In this document: positions 51,667 to 61,446 of the stretch, one piece after another
Position numbering within the stretch: position 1 is the first letter of the stretch
How the letters are laid out: each line of letters starts with the position of its first letter
Assembly: GCF_034424545.1 (NCBI RefSeq)
Contig: NZ_CP139970.1
Span: 248,001 to 312,000, forward strand
DNA from: Trinickia caryophylli
Lineage (GTDB): Bacteria; Pseudomonadota; Gammaproteobacteria; Burkholderiales; Burkholderiaceae
Direction of reading: 5' to 3'
DNA: 64,000 nt
Program-made: the position numbers and the translations under genes
Notes under the pieces: generated by a model
Database searches by the model: none
What the model was told of the DNA's origin: nothing
Seen by the model: the letters and a program-made list of their open reading frames with translations, nothing else

Positions 51667-52128
51667 ATGAGCATCGTGAAGGAATTCAAGGAGTTCGCAC
51701 TCAAGGGCAACGTCATGGATCTCGCCATCGGCGTGATCATCGGCGGCGCATTTTCCACGATCGTCAATTCCATCGTGAAGGACCTCATCATGCCGATCGT
51801 CGGCGTGGCCACGGGTGGGCTAGACTTCTCCAACAAGTTCATCCGGCTCGGCGAGATCCCTCCGTCGTTCAAAGGCAATCCCGATTCGTTCAAGGATCTT
51901 CAAACAGCCGGCGTGGCGGTGTTCGGCTACGGCTCGTTCGTTACCGTGCTGATCAACTTCCTGATCCTCGCCATCATCGTCTTCGGCATGGTCAAATTCA
52001 TCAACGCGCTTCGCCGCCTCGAAGAAAAGCCCGCCGAGCCGGAAAAGGCAGCCGAGCCGCCTCCCCCGCCGGAAGATATCGTGCTGTTGCGCGAAATCCG
52101 CGATTCGCTCAAGCGCGAGCCGCGCTAA
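51667..52128 (+). CDS. mscL: Large-conductance mechanosensitive channel
   Basis: A 153-residue MscL. N-terminal helix [22 protein letters not shown]1 with the gate region ([20 protein letters not shown]), a periplasmic loop ([20 protein letters not shown]), TM2 ([20 protein letters not shown]), and a C-terminal bundle [14 protein letters not shown] after a Pro/Glu linker. It forms a pentameric pore that opens on hypo-osmotic shock. AAGGAGGG lies about 10 bases before the ATG at 51667. Its last 20 bp overlap tail-to-tail with the convergent hybrid kinase gene. Confidence 0.96.
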   Translation: MSIVKEFKEFALKGNVMDLAIGVIIGGAFSTIVNSIVKDLIMPIVGVATGGLDFSNKFIRLGEIPPSFKGNPDSFKDLQTAGVAVFGYGSFVTVLINFLILAIIVFGMVKFINALRRLEEKPAEPEKAAEPPPPPEDIVLLREIRDSLKREPR

Positions 52129-54100
52129 ACGCCGCGCCGCCCGTCTTGCCCGCGGCGGCCCGCTGAATGAGCTCTTCGAGCTGGATGAAGTTGACCGGCT
52201 TCGTCAGATGCGACGTGAAACCTGCCGCCAGGCAGCGCCTCACATCTTCGTCGGTGCCGAAACCGGTGAGCGCCACGGCCGGTACCTGGGAGCGCTGGCG
52301 AAATGCGCCGATGAAATCGATTCCCGTTCCATCGGGCAAACCGATGTCGCTGACGATGAGATCGAACGGCGCGGCCTGCGTGGCTGCAAGCGCGTCGGCC
52401 ACCGACGATGCAACCGTCACATCGTGCCCGAGCCCGCGCATCAGTTGCGCCATGACCTCCGCCGTATCGGCATGATCTTCCACGAGCAGGATCGCCAGCC
52501 GCTCGTCGGCAGCAGCCGCGGCAGGCGCCGCCGCCGTTGGTTCCTCGGCAGGTGCGGCCACGGTGGGCAGTGCGATCGTAAACGTCGCACCGCAATGCGG
52601 GCCGGGGCTCTGCGCGTTGACCGTGCCGCCGTGCGCGTCGGTCAGCGCCTTCGTGATCGCAAGGCCCAACCCCAGCCCGCCGAATTGCTGCGTCATCCGC
52701 TGGCTGCCCTGCTCGAATGCATTGAAAAGCTTCGGAATCTGCTCGGGCGCGATGCCGATGCCGGTATCCTCGATCGAAATCTCGATCTGCATGCGCGCGT
52801 CGCGCGTGCGCACGTAGATGTGGCCGCCGTCAGGCGTGAATTTGGCCGCGTTGCGCACGAGGTTCCACAACATTTGCTGCAAGCGCGCACGATCGGCCAG
52901 CACGTAATGGTTCTCGGCCATTTTCTCGACGTGCACGTCCTGCTGCTTGACCTGAATCTCGCTGCGAAACAGCTCCAGCACGCTGTCGATGACCTCATGG
53001 ACGTCGACGGTCTCGAGCGTCAGACGCAGCTTGCCGTTGGCCACACGCGTGAGGTCGAGCAGATCGTCGATGAGGCGCGCCTCGAGTTCGATGTTGCGCC
53101 GGATCATCTTGACGCTGCCCTGCGCGGCGTCGGGAAGCCCGGGCATCACTTCGAGCACGCGCGTGCCGGCCAGCACCGGGGTGAGCGGCGTGCGCAGCTC
53201 GTGGGAGAGCATCGCCAGGAATCGGTCCTTGGCCCGATTGGCCTCCTCGGCCGTCTGCCGCGCGCTCTGCTCGGCGGCGAGCAGCCGCTCGCGCTCGTCG
53301 ATGGCCTCGCGTTGCGACTGAATGTCGGTGCAGCTCGCAAACCACTTGCCTATGCCACCGTTCGCGTCGCGCACGGGCGCAATGCGCATATCGAACCAGC
53401 GGTAGGCACCGTCGTGCGAGCGGAAGCGCAACTCGTGGCGATGGTCGCCCGCCTCGCCATGCACGGCGTCGAGCCACTTGCGGCGTAGCGTCTCGCGATC
53501 GTCGGGATGCACCGCCTCGAGCCAGCCAAGGCCTCGCGAGACCTGTTCGTCGAGGCCCGTATAGGCATACCACTGCTTCGAGAAAAAATCGCACTCGCCT
53601 TCTGCGTTGCTCGTGAACACGAGGTGCGGCAACGCCTCCGACAGGCTGCGGTAATGCGCTTCGCGGTCACGCAGCAGCAAGGCTTCGGCCGAGGCGCGCT
53701 GCAGCCGGAGCTGAGCCAGGACCCGCTCGACGGCCTCCGGCAAGTAATCGAGATAGCCTTCCGACTTGGGCACGACATCCGACACGCCTGCGCGCAACGC
53801 CTCGATCACGCGCGACTCGTCGGTAAAGCCCGTGACGAGGATCGCCGGCAACGCAACGCCCTCGCGTCTGAGCCGGCGAAAGAAATCGAGCCCTGTTTCG
53901 GCACTCTCGAGCTGATAGTCGAGCACCAGCAGATCGGGCCGGTCCCGCCCGATCGTTTCGCGTGCGGCGGCAACGCTCGAGCGCGCGAACACCAGGCAGC
54001 CCGCGCGCTCGAGCGACTTGCGAGCCAGCCGCAGGATGCCCTCGTCATCGTCGACGACTAGCACGCGGGCAGGTTCGGCGGGAAGCGCAGCGTCCGTCAT
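52109..54100 (-). CDS. Hybrid histidine kinase REC-PAS-HisKA-HATPase-REC
   Basis: A 663-residue cytoplasmic kinase. The N-terminal receiver (Asp in [14 protein letters not shown]) is followed by PAS/PAC (about residues 150-275, [20 protein letters not shown] and [20 protein letters not shown]). The H-box is [20 protein letters not shown], the ATPase boxes are [21 protein letters not shown] and GGLGLGLAI, and a C-terminal receiver holds Asp in [12 protein letters not shown]. No DNA-binding output is present. The ATG at 54100 is preferred over a GTG at 54142 that would lie 3 nt after the upstream kinase stop. It forms a signalling pair with the kinase at 54146, and its 3' end overlaps mscL. Confidence 0.88.
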   Translation of the reverse strand: MTDAALPAEPARVLVVDDDEGILRLARKSLERAGCLVFARSSVAAARETIGRDRPDLLVLDYQLESAETGLDFFRRLRREGVALPAILVTGFTDESRVIEALRAGVSDVVPKSEGYLDYLPEAVERVLAQLRLQRASAEALLLRDREAHYRSLSEALPHLVFTSNAEGECDFFSKQWYAYTGLDEQVSRGLGWLEAVHPDDRETLRRKWLDAVHGEAGDHRHELRFRSHDGAYRWFDMRIAPVRDANGGIGKWFASCTDIQSQREAIDERERLLAAEQSARQTAEEANRAKDRFLAMLSHELRTPLTPVLAGTRVLEVMPGLPDAAQGSVKMIRRNIELEARLIDDLLDLTRVANGKLRLTLETVDVHEVIDSVLELFRSEIQVKQQDVHVEKMAENHYVLADRARLQQMLWNLVRNAAKFTPDGGHIYVRTRDARMQIEISIEDTGIGIAPEQIPKLFNAFEQGSQRMTQQFGGLGLGLAITKALTDAHGGTVNAQSPGPHCGATFTIALPTVAAPAEEPTAAAPAAAAADERLAILLVEDHADTAEVMAQLMRGLGHDVTVASSVADALAATQAAPFDLIVSDIGLPDGTGIDFIGAFRQRSQVPAVALTGFGTDEDVRRCLAAGFTSHLTKPVNFIQLEELIQRAAAGKTGGAAFSAARA

Positions 54101-54145
54101 GCTGTTTTTCGATCGTCCGATCGTTCTGTCGTTGTATTGCACAGA

Positions 54146-55756
54146 TTAGGTCACGCGCAGCGGTTGTTCAGGCAGCGTCACAAAAAAAGTCGACCCTGCG
54201 CCTTCCGTCGACTCTACCCATACCCGGCCGCCGTGCCGCTCGGTCACGCGGCGCACGAGCGCGAGCCCGATGCCGTCGCCCTTGGCGCGCTCGCCGTGCA
54301 GGCGCTGAAAGGCGCTGAACATCTTCGACATATAGGCGCCCGGGATCCCGAGCCCATTGTCGCGCACATAATAGGTGCGCATGCGCGGCGCCCGTGCGCC
54401 CGGCTCGGCCGGCGGCGGCGGCTCGAGCGCCCCCACCTCGATGCGCCCGTTGCGGCTGGGATCGAGATAGTTGACGGCGTTGCCGATCAGGTTGCTGAAA
54501 ATCTGCTCGATCGCGGTCGGGTCTCCCCAGACCGGCGGCAGCTCGCCGACCGAGACGGCCACGCCGCGCTCGCCGATCTGCGCATGCAGCGACTCGATCA
54601 CGCGCGCAACGGCACGCGCGACGCTCACGCGCTGCCACTGGTATTCGAGCCGCCCCGCCCTGGATATCCGCAAAAGCGCGTCGATGATCGACGCCGAGCG
54701 GGAAACCGCCGTGCGCAAAAAGTGCAACGCCTCGTTCAGATTGCCGTCGAGCACGTGCGCGATGCGCTCGCGCTCGGCCCCAGGCAGCCGCGAGCCATCG
54801 AGCATCGTGCGCAATTCGTCGCACGATACTTGCAGCTCGCGCGAGAACCCCTGCAGATTGACGAGCGGCGAACGCAGGTCGTGCGAGACGCTGTAGATGA
54901 ACATGTCGTTGTCCTGCTTCTGCTGGCGCAAGGTTTCGTTCACCTGCGTCAACTCGCGCGCACGCGCCTCGAGCGTCGTCTGCAGCGCCGCCTGTTCCTG
55001 CTCGGCCTGCGTGAGTCGTGCGCTTGTTTGGTGCAAGACGGTATCGAGCTGGGCGAGCTCGTCGTTGCCCGCGAGCGTCGCGCCGAGCGGTTGGCCGCCA
55101 GCCAGGCGCTGTGCGTTGGCCCGCAGCGTGGCGAGGCGCCGCCCGATGTCGCCGGCGAATCCGAGCGCCGCCACGGCCCAGATCAGCATGGAACCGGCGA
55201 TCGCAGCGATGAGCGCATGGCGCTGCTCCTCCCGCGTGGCGGCCAAGCCGGCGCTCCGCTCGGCATCGAGCCGCGACTCGGCGGCGACGAACGCATCGAG
55301 TTCGTCGCGAAACGCCCGGATCGGCCGCGGCAGCGACTCCTCGTCGAACGCGGGCGGTTGCGCTCGCTGGCCGTCGCGCAGCGAAGCGTACATCGCCTCT
55401 ACCTGGGCACGGTAGGCATTGACGGCTTCGCGCATACGGCGCACACGCTCGACTTGCAGCGGATCGTCGGCCACGAACCGTTCGAGCTGGTCGAGCCGAT
55501 CGCCGAGATCGACCCATACCGCGCGGCGGTCGATGAAAGAAGGATCGCCGACGATCAGGCCTGCGCGCGAGCGCGCGGCCTCCCGCAGAAGCGGATCCAC
55601 GATGATAGACGCCTGATACAGCACTTGCTTGCTGTGCGTGGCCCATTGGGCGGCCTTCGTCGTCTGCTCTTGTGTTTTCGACAGCATACCGACGAGCGCC
55701 AGCTCGACGACGCTCGGCACCGCGATCAGCAGCAGCCCCTTCGTGAACAGTTTCAT
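54146..55756 (-). CDS. Membrane histidine kinase with CHASE3-like sensor
   Basis: A 536-residue kinase. TM1 is at about residues 7-25 (LLLIAVPSVVELALVGML). The periplasmic helical domain (about 26-190) looks CHASE3-like (KQVLYQASIIVDPLLREAAR). TM2 is at about 196-218, then HAMP and coiled coil. The H-box is FIYSVSHDLRSPLVNLQGFS, of the phytochrome-kinase type. ATPase boxes are FSNLIGNAVNYLDPSRNG, DNGLGIPGAYM and GDGIGLALVRRV. It is the upstream partner of the REC-PAS-kinase-REC gene; its phosphoryl group could pass to that protein's first receiver. The ATG at 55756 follows AAGGACAC. Confidence 0.87.
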   Translation of the reverse strand: MKLFTKGLLLIAVPSVVELALVGMLSKTQEQTTKAAQWATHSKQVLYQASIIVDPLLREAARSRAGLIVGDPSFIDRRAVWVDLGDRLDQLERFVADDPLQVERVRRMREAVNAYRAQVEAMYASLRDGQRAQPPAFDEESLPRPIRAFRDELDAFVAAESRLDAERSAGLAATREEQRHALIAAIAGSMLIWAVAALGFAGDIGRRLATLRANAQRLAGGQPLGATLAGNDELAQLDTVLHQTSARLTQAEQEQAALQTTLEARARELTQVNETLRQQKQDNDMFIYSVSHDLRSPLVNLQGFSRELQVSCDELRTMLDGSRLPGAERERIAHVLDGNLNEALHFLRTAVSRSASIIDALLRISRAGRLEYQWQRVSVARAVARVIESLHAQIGERGVAVSVGELPPVWGDPTAIEQIFSNLIGNAVNYLDPSRNGRIEVGALEPPPPAEPGARAPRMRTYYVRDNGLGIPGAYMSKMFSAFQRLHGERAKGDGIGLALVRRVTERHGGRVWVESTEGAGSTFFVTLPEQPLRVT

Positions 55757-56148
55757 GTGTCCTTGGCAGCCCTCCTGCGTCGTGAGTCGCCGCCGCCAGC
55801 CACCCGCCTCGGCACGACCCTTGCGCCGCACCGACGTGCGGGACGTGAAACCGACCCATTATCCGTGCACTCGGCAGATATTTCAACGAACCGCGGCCGG
55901 GCGGAAAGCGACCGGAGCGTGCGGTAGCCCCACGATTCGGGCATTTTTCTGCGCTCGATCAGCACGCCGACGGTTCTCGGGCCTATTATTGGCATAGACG
56001 GTGGACGAATCCTTCGACGCGAGCCGGAGGCTGACCGTCGGTGAAAGCGGATGGGACGCGATGGGGTTCGGCGTGCTTATCGTGAACACGCCGTATCGGT
56101 ATGCTATAAAAGATCGACGTGCGGCGCGCGAGAGCCGGGAGTGGTCGC
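55757..56148. other. Region between the divergent kinase operon and a hypothetical gene
   Basis: 392 bp with no supported gene. TATAAA at 56105-56110 with GTGAAC 17 bp upstream is a weak promoter candidate for the + strand gene. GGGAG at 56136 region is its ribosome binding site. A TATTAT lies at 55984-55989. One open frame starting near 56001 overlaps the next gene out of frame and is treated as spurious. Confidence 0.4.
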
Positions 56149-56631
56149 ATGAGGACGCTGTGTTTCTTGCAATTCTTTTTCAGGCGAATGTTTATGTCCT
56201 TCCCGAAAAAGCGCAGGCGCGCGAGCGCGCAGTGCGAGGAGTCGTTTCTTGCCGTCTTGCGCCAATTCAAGCCTTTTGGCCAACTCGACACCAAGATCGC
56301 CCGAGCGCGCGCGCAGGATGAGCCGGTGCTCTATGCGCACGTGCTGCCAGGGCTCGACGTCCTGCTTTGCAGCGTGCGCGGCGCACAGCCGCCCTACCCG
56401 GCTGTCGACGAACTGCGGCGGCGCTGCATCGAGTCGATCGCCAACGCACTCGAGCAGCCGCTGGACGGGCTCGAAAACGGCGGCTACTGGTATGAGGCGA
56501 ACGGCTTCGGCTTTCTCGTCTTTGCAAGCCGCGCGCGTTCGCGCATCCTGCCGGAGTTCGGTGCCGGCGGCGCCGCGCCCGGCACGCGCCCCCAGAGCAC
56601 CGGCGACGCCACCCCGCGCTCGCTGCGCTGA
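56149..56631 (+). CDS. Conserved-looking hypothetical protein
   Basis: A 160-residue protein. The core from residue 16 on (MSFPKKRRRASAQCEESFLA, QFKPFGQLDTKIARARAQDE, LYAHVLPGLDVLLCSVRGAQ) looks like a compact alpha/beta domain. It ends with a variable Gly/Ala/Pro tail. No membrane segment or known motif was recognised. The ATG at 56149 is supported by GGGAG seven bases upstream; ATGs at 56188 and 56194 (beginning the better-conserved-looking part) are alternatives. It is convergent with the dehydrogenase gene. Function unknown. Confidence 0.55.
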   Translation: MRTLCFLQFFFRRMFMSFPKKRRRASAQCEESFLAVLRQFKPFGQLDTKIARARAQDEPVLYAHVLPGLDVLLCSVRGAQPPYPAVDELRRRCIESIANALEQPLDGLENGGYWYEANGFGFLVFASRARSRILPEFGAGGAAPGTRPQSTGDATPRSLR

Positions 56632-56710
56632 GCGCCCTGGCGTGGGTGGCCGGTTTTGGTTCCGCCCGACGCGCGCGCGGGTTCGTGTTCCATGGCCGCT
56701 CAGTTGCCGC

Positions 56711-57601
56711 TCAGTTGCCGCGCGGGTGCACGACGTCGATGAACGCGGCCAGATCCGCATTGCCGAGTCCCATGGCGGCGCCGAGTCTAAGCACCTGCTG
56801 CACGGTGCTCGCCACCGGCATGACCGCACCCGATTCGCGTGCCGCGTCGGCCACCGCGTCGATATCCTTCTGAAAGGTTTTCAGTGAGCCGATGGCCGGA
56901 TGACCGGCCTCTGTCATGCGCGGCACGAACGTACGCAGCAGCACCGAATCGGCCCAGCCGCCCGCAAGCGCCTCGGGCAACCTCGCCGCATCGATGCCGG
57001 CACGCTCGGCGAGCCCCACGGCTTCGGCGATCGCCGCAACCGTCGCACAGACGATCGCCTGATTGCACAGCTTCGTCGTCTGCCCGGCGCCCACTTCGCC
57101 CATGCGTGTCACGCGGGCCGCATAGGCGGCCATCACGGGCGCGAGCTGCGCCAGGTCTTGCTCGCCGCCGCCCGCCATCACAGCAAGCGTGCCGGCCTCG
57201 GCGCCCGGCACACCGCCCGAGACGGGCGCATCGATCCATGCCACGCCCGCGCGCTCGGCCCGCTGCGCGAGTACCCGGGTGGCCGACGGCGCGATCGTCG
57301 AATGATCGACGATCGTGTGCAGCCTGCGCGCCGCCGCGGCGGCACCGCCAGCCTCGCCGAGCACGCCGCCCGTGCCGAAGAGGACTTCTTCGACCGCTCG
57401 CGCATCGGTAACGCAAAGAAACAAGGCTTCGACGCGCGCAGCAAGCCCTGCTCTCTCCTCGACGGCGCGCGCCCCGTCCTTCACGAGCGCATCCACCTTC
57501 GCGCGCGTGCGATTCCAGACCCAGACCGTGTGCCCGGCGCGCAGCAGATGCCGCACCATCGGTGCACCCATGAGGCCTGGCCCGCAAAATCCGATATCCA
57601 T
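56711..57601 (-). CDS. Beta-hydroxyacid dehydrogenase (GarR/HIBADH family)
   Basis: A 296-residue NAD(P)-dependent enzyme. It opens MDIGFCGPGLMGAPMVRHLL (Rossmann loop, with FCGPGLMG in place of FIGLGxMG). The substrate-binding DAPVSGGVPGAEAGTLAVMA and the catalytic Lys in GAGQTTKLCNQAIV follow, then LKTFQKDIDAVADAARE. Relatives reduce tartronate semialdehyde or oxidise 3-hydroxyisobutyrate; the substrate is not decided by sequence. AAGGACAAGAG precedes the ATG at 57601. It is divergent from the dodecin gene, which starts 143 bp away. Confidence 0.85.
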   Translation of the reverse strand: MDIGFCGPGLMGAPMVRHLLRAGHTVWVWNRTRAKVDALVKDGARAVEERAGLAARVEALFLCVTDARAVEEVLFGTGGVLGEAGGAAAAARRLHTIVDHSTIAPSATRVLAQRAERAGVAWIDAPVSGGVPGAEAGTLAVMAGGGEQDLAQLAPVMAAYAARVTRMGEVGAGQTTKLCNQAIVCATVAAIAEAVGLAERAGIDAARLPEALAGGWADSVLLRTFVPRMTEAGHPAIGSLKTFQKDIDAVADAARESGAVMPVASTVQQVLRLGAAMGLGNADLAAFIDVVHPRGN

Positions 57602-57743
57602 CTCTTGTCCTTGCTCCTTGCGCCCAAGGCGGGAACGATCCCTGCGCGGCGCTTCGATGGCGGCGCGCGGCTCATTCAAAGCGGGAAACGAGGATCGCAC
57701 GCCGCCTATACTTTTTTTCCCGGCCCAACAACGGAGCGCCATC

Positions 57744-57953
57744 ATGAACGATCACGTCTACAAGCAGATCGAGCTGACCGGCTCGTCTACGACCTCGAGC
57801 GACGAGGCGATCCGCACCGCGATCCAGCGTGCCTCGAAGACCCTGCGCAATCTGCATTGGTTCCAGGTCACCGACGTGCGCGGGCACATCGAGAACGGCA
57901 ATATCGTACATTGGCAGGTTTCGCTCAAGGTCGGCATGCGCATCGAAGACTAG
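57744..57953 (+). CDS. Dodecin (flavin storage protein)
   Basis: A 69-residue dodecin, MNDHVYKQIELTGSSTTSSD onward, with the central RTAIQRASKTLRNLHWFQVT (the Trp stacks on flavin) and GNIVHWQVSLKVGMRIED. Twelve copies form a hollow sphere that binds FMN, FAD or riboflavin and protects against reactive flavin chemistry. The length is typical (65-75). ACGGAGCGCC is a modest ribosome site before the ATG at 57744. It is monocistronic, ending at the minus-strand terminator region. Confidence 0.9.
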   Translation: MNDHVYKQIELTGSSTTSSDEAIRTAIQRASKTLRNLHWFQVTDVRGHIENGNIVHWQVSLKVGMRIED

Positions 57954-57992
57954 CGCGATGCGGCGTCGCGCGTGGTCCGCGCCCACCCGAAC

Positions 57993-58021
57993 AAAAAAGG
58001 CCGCGGCGAATGCGCGGCCTT
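57993..58021 (-). terminator. Intrinsic terminator of the BMP transporter operon
   Basis: A perfect 9-bp stem AAGGCCGCG / CGCGGCCTT with a 7-nt loop; on the minus strand the stem runs into TTTTTT. It lies 85 bp after the last transporter gene and also separates the operon from dodecin. Confidence 0.85.
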
Positions 58022-58105
58022 CCGGCGCACTGCCGCTCGCATCGGGGCCGACCATGTCGGCAACGGCTGCGAGCCGGCGGATTTCGGCTTCGTCAAGCCC
58101 AGCCG

Positions 58106-59194
58106 TTACTTCGGCAGCGAGCCGTCCACACCCTCGACGTACCAGTTGAGCCGCTGCAACTCGGCGTCCGACAGCGCCTTGCCCGCCGGCACCTTGACGG
58201 CACCGCCCTGGTCCTTGATCGGGCCCGTGAATACGTCCCATTTGCCGCTCGCGATCTGCGCACGCATCGTCTCCACCTTTTTCTGGCTATCGGCCGAGAT
58301 CGCGGACGTATTCAAATCTTCGAGGTTGACGGCCTTTTGCGGAATGCCCCACCAGATCGGGTCGTTCTTCCACTTGCCGTCGAGCACCTGCTGTATCACG
58401 GCCGAATAGTAGACGCCCCAATGGCCGACGACCGAGCCGAGGTGCGCGTCAGGCCCGAACTTCTTCATGTCGGAGTCCCAGCCGAACGCGTGCACCTTCT
58501 TCGCGGCGGCCGTCGCGAGCGTCGCGCTCGAATCCGTGTTTTGCAGCAGCACATCGGCGCCCTGGCCGATCAGCGTTTCGGCAGCCTGCTTTTCCTTGCC
58601 CGGGTCGAACCAGCTGTTGATCCAGACGACCTTCGTATGGATCTTCGGATTGACCGAGCGCGCGCCAAGCGTATACGCATTGATGTTGCGCACCACCTCG
58701 GGGATGGGCACCGAGGCCACGAAGCCGAGCGTGTTCGTCTTCGTCACCGAGCCGGCGACGATGCCGGCCAGGTAGGCGCCCTGATACATGCGAACGTCGT
58801 AGGTACCGAAATTCGGCGCCTTCTTGAAGCCCGTCGCGTGCAGGAACACCGTATCGGGAAAGTCCTTCGCCACCTTGAGCTCGAAATCCTGGTAGCCGAA
58901 GCTCGTGCCGACGATCACCTTGTTGCCCTTGTTCGCGAGATCGCGGAACACGCGCTCGGAATCGGCCGATTCGGGCACGTTCTCGACGCGCGTCACCTTG
59001 ATCTTGCCACCGTACCTGGTCTCGGCCTCCTTCGAACCCTGGTCGTGCGCATAAGTCCAGCCGGCATCCCCCGGGTTGCCGATATAGACGAACGCCACGC
59101 CGGGTGCGTCGGCCGCGCGCGCGGCCGGGCCGAACCCGCAAGCAAGGGCCATGGCCGCGGCTCCGGCGAGCGAGGTCAACGTTTTTCTTTTCAT
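58106..59194 (-). CDS. BMP/PnrA-family substrate-binding protein of an ABC importer
   Basis: A 362-residue exported protein. A signal peptide is followed by the binding fold (KRKTLTSLAGAAAMALACGF, cleavage near ARAADAP). Family motifs are VAFVYIGNPGDAGWTYAHDQ, VIVGTSFGYQD, MYQGAYLAGIVAGSVTKTNT and GHWGVYYSAVIQQVLDGKWK. BMP/PnrA proteins bind purine nucleosides or related compounds in the periplasm. The mature protein lacks the lipobox Cys of the Treponema/Gram-positive lipoprotein forms. It is the last gene of a four-gene operon (ATPase, permease, permease, binding protein). ATG at 59194. Confidence 0.9.
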   Translation of the reverse strand: MKRKTLTSLAGAAAMALACGFGPAARAADAPGVAFVYIGNPGDAGWTYAHDQGSKEAETRYGGKIKVTRVENVPESADSERVFRDLANKGNKVIVGTSFGYQDFELKVAKDFPDTVFLHATGFKKAPNFGTYDVRMYQGAYLAGIVAGSVTKTNTLGFVASVPIPEVVRNINAYTLGARSVNPKIHTKVVWINSWFDPGKEKQAAETLIGQGADVLLQNTDSSATLATAAAKKVHAFGWDSDMKKFGPDAHLGSVVGHWGVYYSAVIQQVLDGKWKNDPIWWGIPQKAVNLEDLNTSAISADSQKKVETMRAQIASGKWDVFTGPIKDQGGAVKVPAGKALSDAELQRLNWYVEGVDGSLPK

Positions 59195-59257
59195 CGAACT
59201 TCTCCAGTGGTGTGGGTTGATCGGTAGGTCTTTTCGATTCGACGGGCGGCGCACGCG

Positions 59258-60187
59258 TCAGCTCGCCGCAAAGAACGGCTTGCCCAACGACGCGGGCGCA
59301 TTGAGCTTGATCGTATTCGGGTTGCGGGAAATCACGGCCAGCACGACGATCGTCGCGACGTACGGCAACATCGCGAGAAACTGCGTGGGTACGGCGACTC
59401 CGGCAGCTTGCGCATAGAACTGCAGGCTCATGACGGCGCCGAAGAGCAGCGCGCCGACCAGCAGCCGCCATGGCCGCCACGTCGCGAAAACGACGAGCGC
59501 GAGTGCGATCCATCCGCGGCCCGAGGTCAGTTGCTCCTGCCAGAGTTGCAGATAGACGATCGAGTAGTATCCGCCCGCCAGACCGGCCATGCCGCCGCCG
59601 AAAAGCGTCGCGCCGTAACGCACGCCCACGACCGAAAAGCCGACCGCGTGCGCGACGTCCGGCGACTCGCCCACCGAGCGCAGCACGAGCCCGGCACGCG
59701 TGCGATAAAGAAACCATGCCACGAGGGCGAACATGACGAAGGCCAGATAGCCGAGCGGCGTGAGCGAGAAGAACGCCGGCCCGAGCACCGGCAGGTGCGC
59801 CACGCCCGGTATCGGCCACGCGCCGATCGTCGCCGGAACCGCGGCCGATGTGTACGGCTTGCCGACATAGGCGGACAGGCCGATACCGAAGATCGTGAGC
59901 GAAAGGCCCGTGGCCACCTGGTTGGCGAGCATCGTCAACGTGAGAAAGCCGAAGAGCAACGCCATTGCGACGCCCGCGCCCACCGCGGCGGCCGCGCCGA
60001 GCCACGGGTTGCCCGTGGCCGACGTCACCGCGTAGCCGGTCACCGCGCCCATCAGCATCATGCCTTCCACGCCGAGATTGAGTACGCCGGATTTCTCCGT
60101 CACGAGTTCGCCGAGCCCCGCGTACATCAGCGGGATGGCGGCGACGACGGCGCTCGAGGCGAGTGTGCTGGCTTGTTCAACGTTCAT
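59258..60187 (-). CDS. ABC importer permease, second subunit (YufQ/NupC-like)
   Basis: A 309-residue membrane protein with about 8-9 hydrophobic helices. It opens SSAVVAAIPLMYAGLGELVT, then GVLNLGVEGMMLMGAVTGYA, a branched-chain-permease-type motif. The EAA-like cytoplasmic loop is VLRSVGESPDVAHAVGFSVV, followed by LFGGGMAGLAGGYYSIVYLQ. It pairs with the permease at 60255 to form the channel. ATG at 60187; 67 bp separate it from the preceding permease gene. Substrate inferred from the BMP protein: a nucleoside or purine base. Confidence 0.9.
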   Translation of the reverse strand: MNVEQASTLASSAVVAAIPLMYAGLGELVTEKSGVLNLGVEGMMLMGAVTGYAVTSATGNPWLGAAAAVGAGVAMALLFGFLTLTMLANQVATGLSLTIFGIGLSAYVGKPYTSAAVPATIGAWPIPGVAHLPVLGPAFFSLTPLGYLAFVMFALVAWFLYRTRAGLVLRSVGESPDVAHAVGFSVVGVRYGATLFGGGMAGLAGGYYSIVYLQLWQEQLTSGRGWIALALVVFATWRPWRLLVGALLFGAVMSLQFYAQAAGVAVPTQFLAMLPYVATIVVLAVISRNPNTIKLNAPASLGKPFFAAS

Positions 60188-60254
60188 CGGTCGGTCTTTA
60201 CGAGTTATTCATCGTGGGGGCGCGAAGCGCCGCGCGTTCGGTGCCTCGCCGCGT

Positions 60255-61358
60255 TCAACGGTGCACGGCAGCCGCGACACGCCGCACGCGGTAGTTGACG
60301 AACAGATCGGCACCGAGCAGGCAAAAGAGCAGCAGCCCCTGGAACACGCCGCTCAACGCCTGAGGCAGCTGCAGCGACGTCTGTACCGCCTCCCCGCCGA
60401 GATAGAGCAACGCCATCAGCAGGCTCGCGAGCACGATGCCGATCGGATGAAGCCGGCCGACGAACACGACGATGATCGCGGTGAAGCCATAGCCCGGCGA
60501 CCACGTGGCCTGCAACTGTCCGATCGGGCCGGCGATCTCGCCCATGCCGGCGAGCCCGGCGAGCGCACCGCTCAAGAGCAGCGACGTCCAGATGGTCCGT
60601 TTGTCGGAAAAACCGGCGTAGCGCGCGGCAAGCGGTGCAAGCCCGCCCACGTTCATACGGAATCCGGCAAAGCTCTTGCGCATGAAGAGCCACATCACGG
60701 GAATCGACGCGAGCGTAACGAAAAGAGACGCATTCAGACGCGTGCCGCGCAACAGCTTCCAGCGCCAGTCGCCGCCGAAAGTCGGATAGAGCGCATCGCC
60801 CGAGAACATCTCGGAAATCGGAAAGTTCATGCCTTGCGGGTCGCGCCACGGACCGCTCACGAGATAGATCAGCAGTTGCGTGGCCACATAGGTGAGCATC
60901 AGACTTGTAAGGATCTCGCTCGTATTGAAACGGCTTCGCAGGAATGCCGGAATGGCCGCCCAAGCCATCCCGCCTGCGACCCCGGCCGCCATCATGAGCG
61001 GCAGGATCCACCCGCCGCTCGATTGATCGAACGCGATCGCGATACCGCTCGCGGCAATCCCACCCGCAAGCATCTGCCCTTCCGCGCCGATGTTCCAGAC
61101 GTTGGCGCGATAGCCGACAGCCAGCCCGAGCCCGATCAGGCAGAGCGGCGACGCCTTGAGCAGCAGCTCCGACCAGCCGTTCACCGTGGACAGCGGCTCG
61201 ATGAAGAACGCCCACATCGCCTCGGCCGGATCCCGGCCGACGAGCCCGAAGATGGCGAAGCCGATGACGAGCGTAAGCACCGCCGCGATCAGCGGAACAG
61301 AGAAGCGCATCATGCGGGAAGGCGTCGATCGCGCCTCGAGTCGATAGGGGAATTGCAT
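60255..61358 (-). CDS. ABC importer permease, first subunit (YufP-like)
   Basis: A 367-residue membrane protein with about 9-10 helices. It contains RMMRFSVPLIAAVLTLVIGF, ASPLCLIGLGLAVGYRANVW, NIGAEGQMLAGGIAASGIAI and the cytoplasmic EAA-like loop NVGGLAPLAARYAGFSDKRT. GVFQGLLLFCLLGADLFVNY is at the end. It forms a heterodimer with the 59258 permease. The internal ATG at 61358 (MQFPYRLEARSTPSRMMRF) is chosen over longer starts because the upstream frame overlaps the ATPase 3' region and has no ribosome site. Confidence 0.9.
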   Translation of the reverse strand: MQFPYRLEARSTPSRMMRFSVPLIAAVLTLVIGFAIFGLVGRDPAEAMWAFFIEPLSTVNGWSELLLKASPLCLIGLGLAVGYRANVWNIGAEGQMLAGGIAASGIAIAFDQSSGGWILPLMMAAGVAGGMAWAAIPAFLRSRFNTSEILTSLMLTYVATQLLIYLVSGPWRDPQGMNFPISEMFSGDALYPTFGGDWRWKLLRGTRLNASLFVTLASIPVMWLFMRKSFAGFRMNVGGLAPLAARYAGFSDKRTIWTSLLLSGALAGLAGMGEIAGPIGQLQATWSPGYGFTAIIVVFVGRLHPIGIVLASLLMALLYLGGEAVQTSLQLPQALSGVFQGLLLFCLLGADLFVNYRVRRVAAAVHR

Positions 61359-61446
61359 GGTCTGATTCAAACGTTGGCGGCAATCGTTTTGTGGTCGTAT
61401 GCGTACTCGCGCGCGCGGCATCGAGCTCGTTGTGCGGCAGGCTCGC

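Noticed and set aside
56001..56321. A 106-residue + strand open frame overlapping the hypothetical gene at 56149
   Set aside because: It is out of frame with the better-supported gene, has no clear ribosome site and no recognisable domain.
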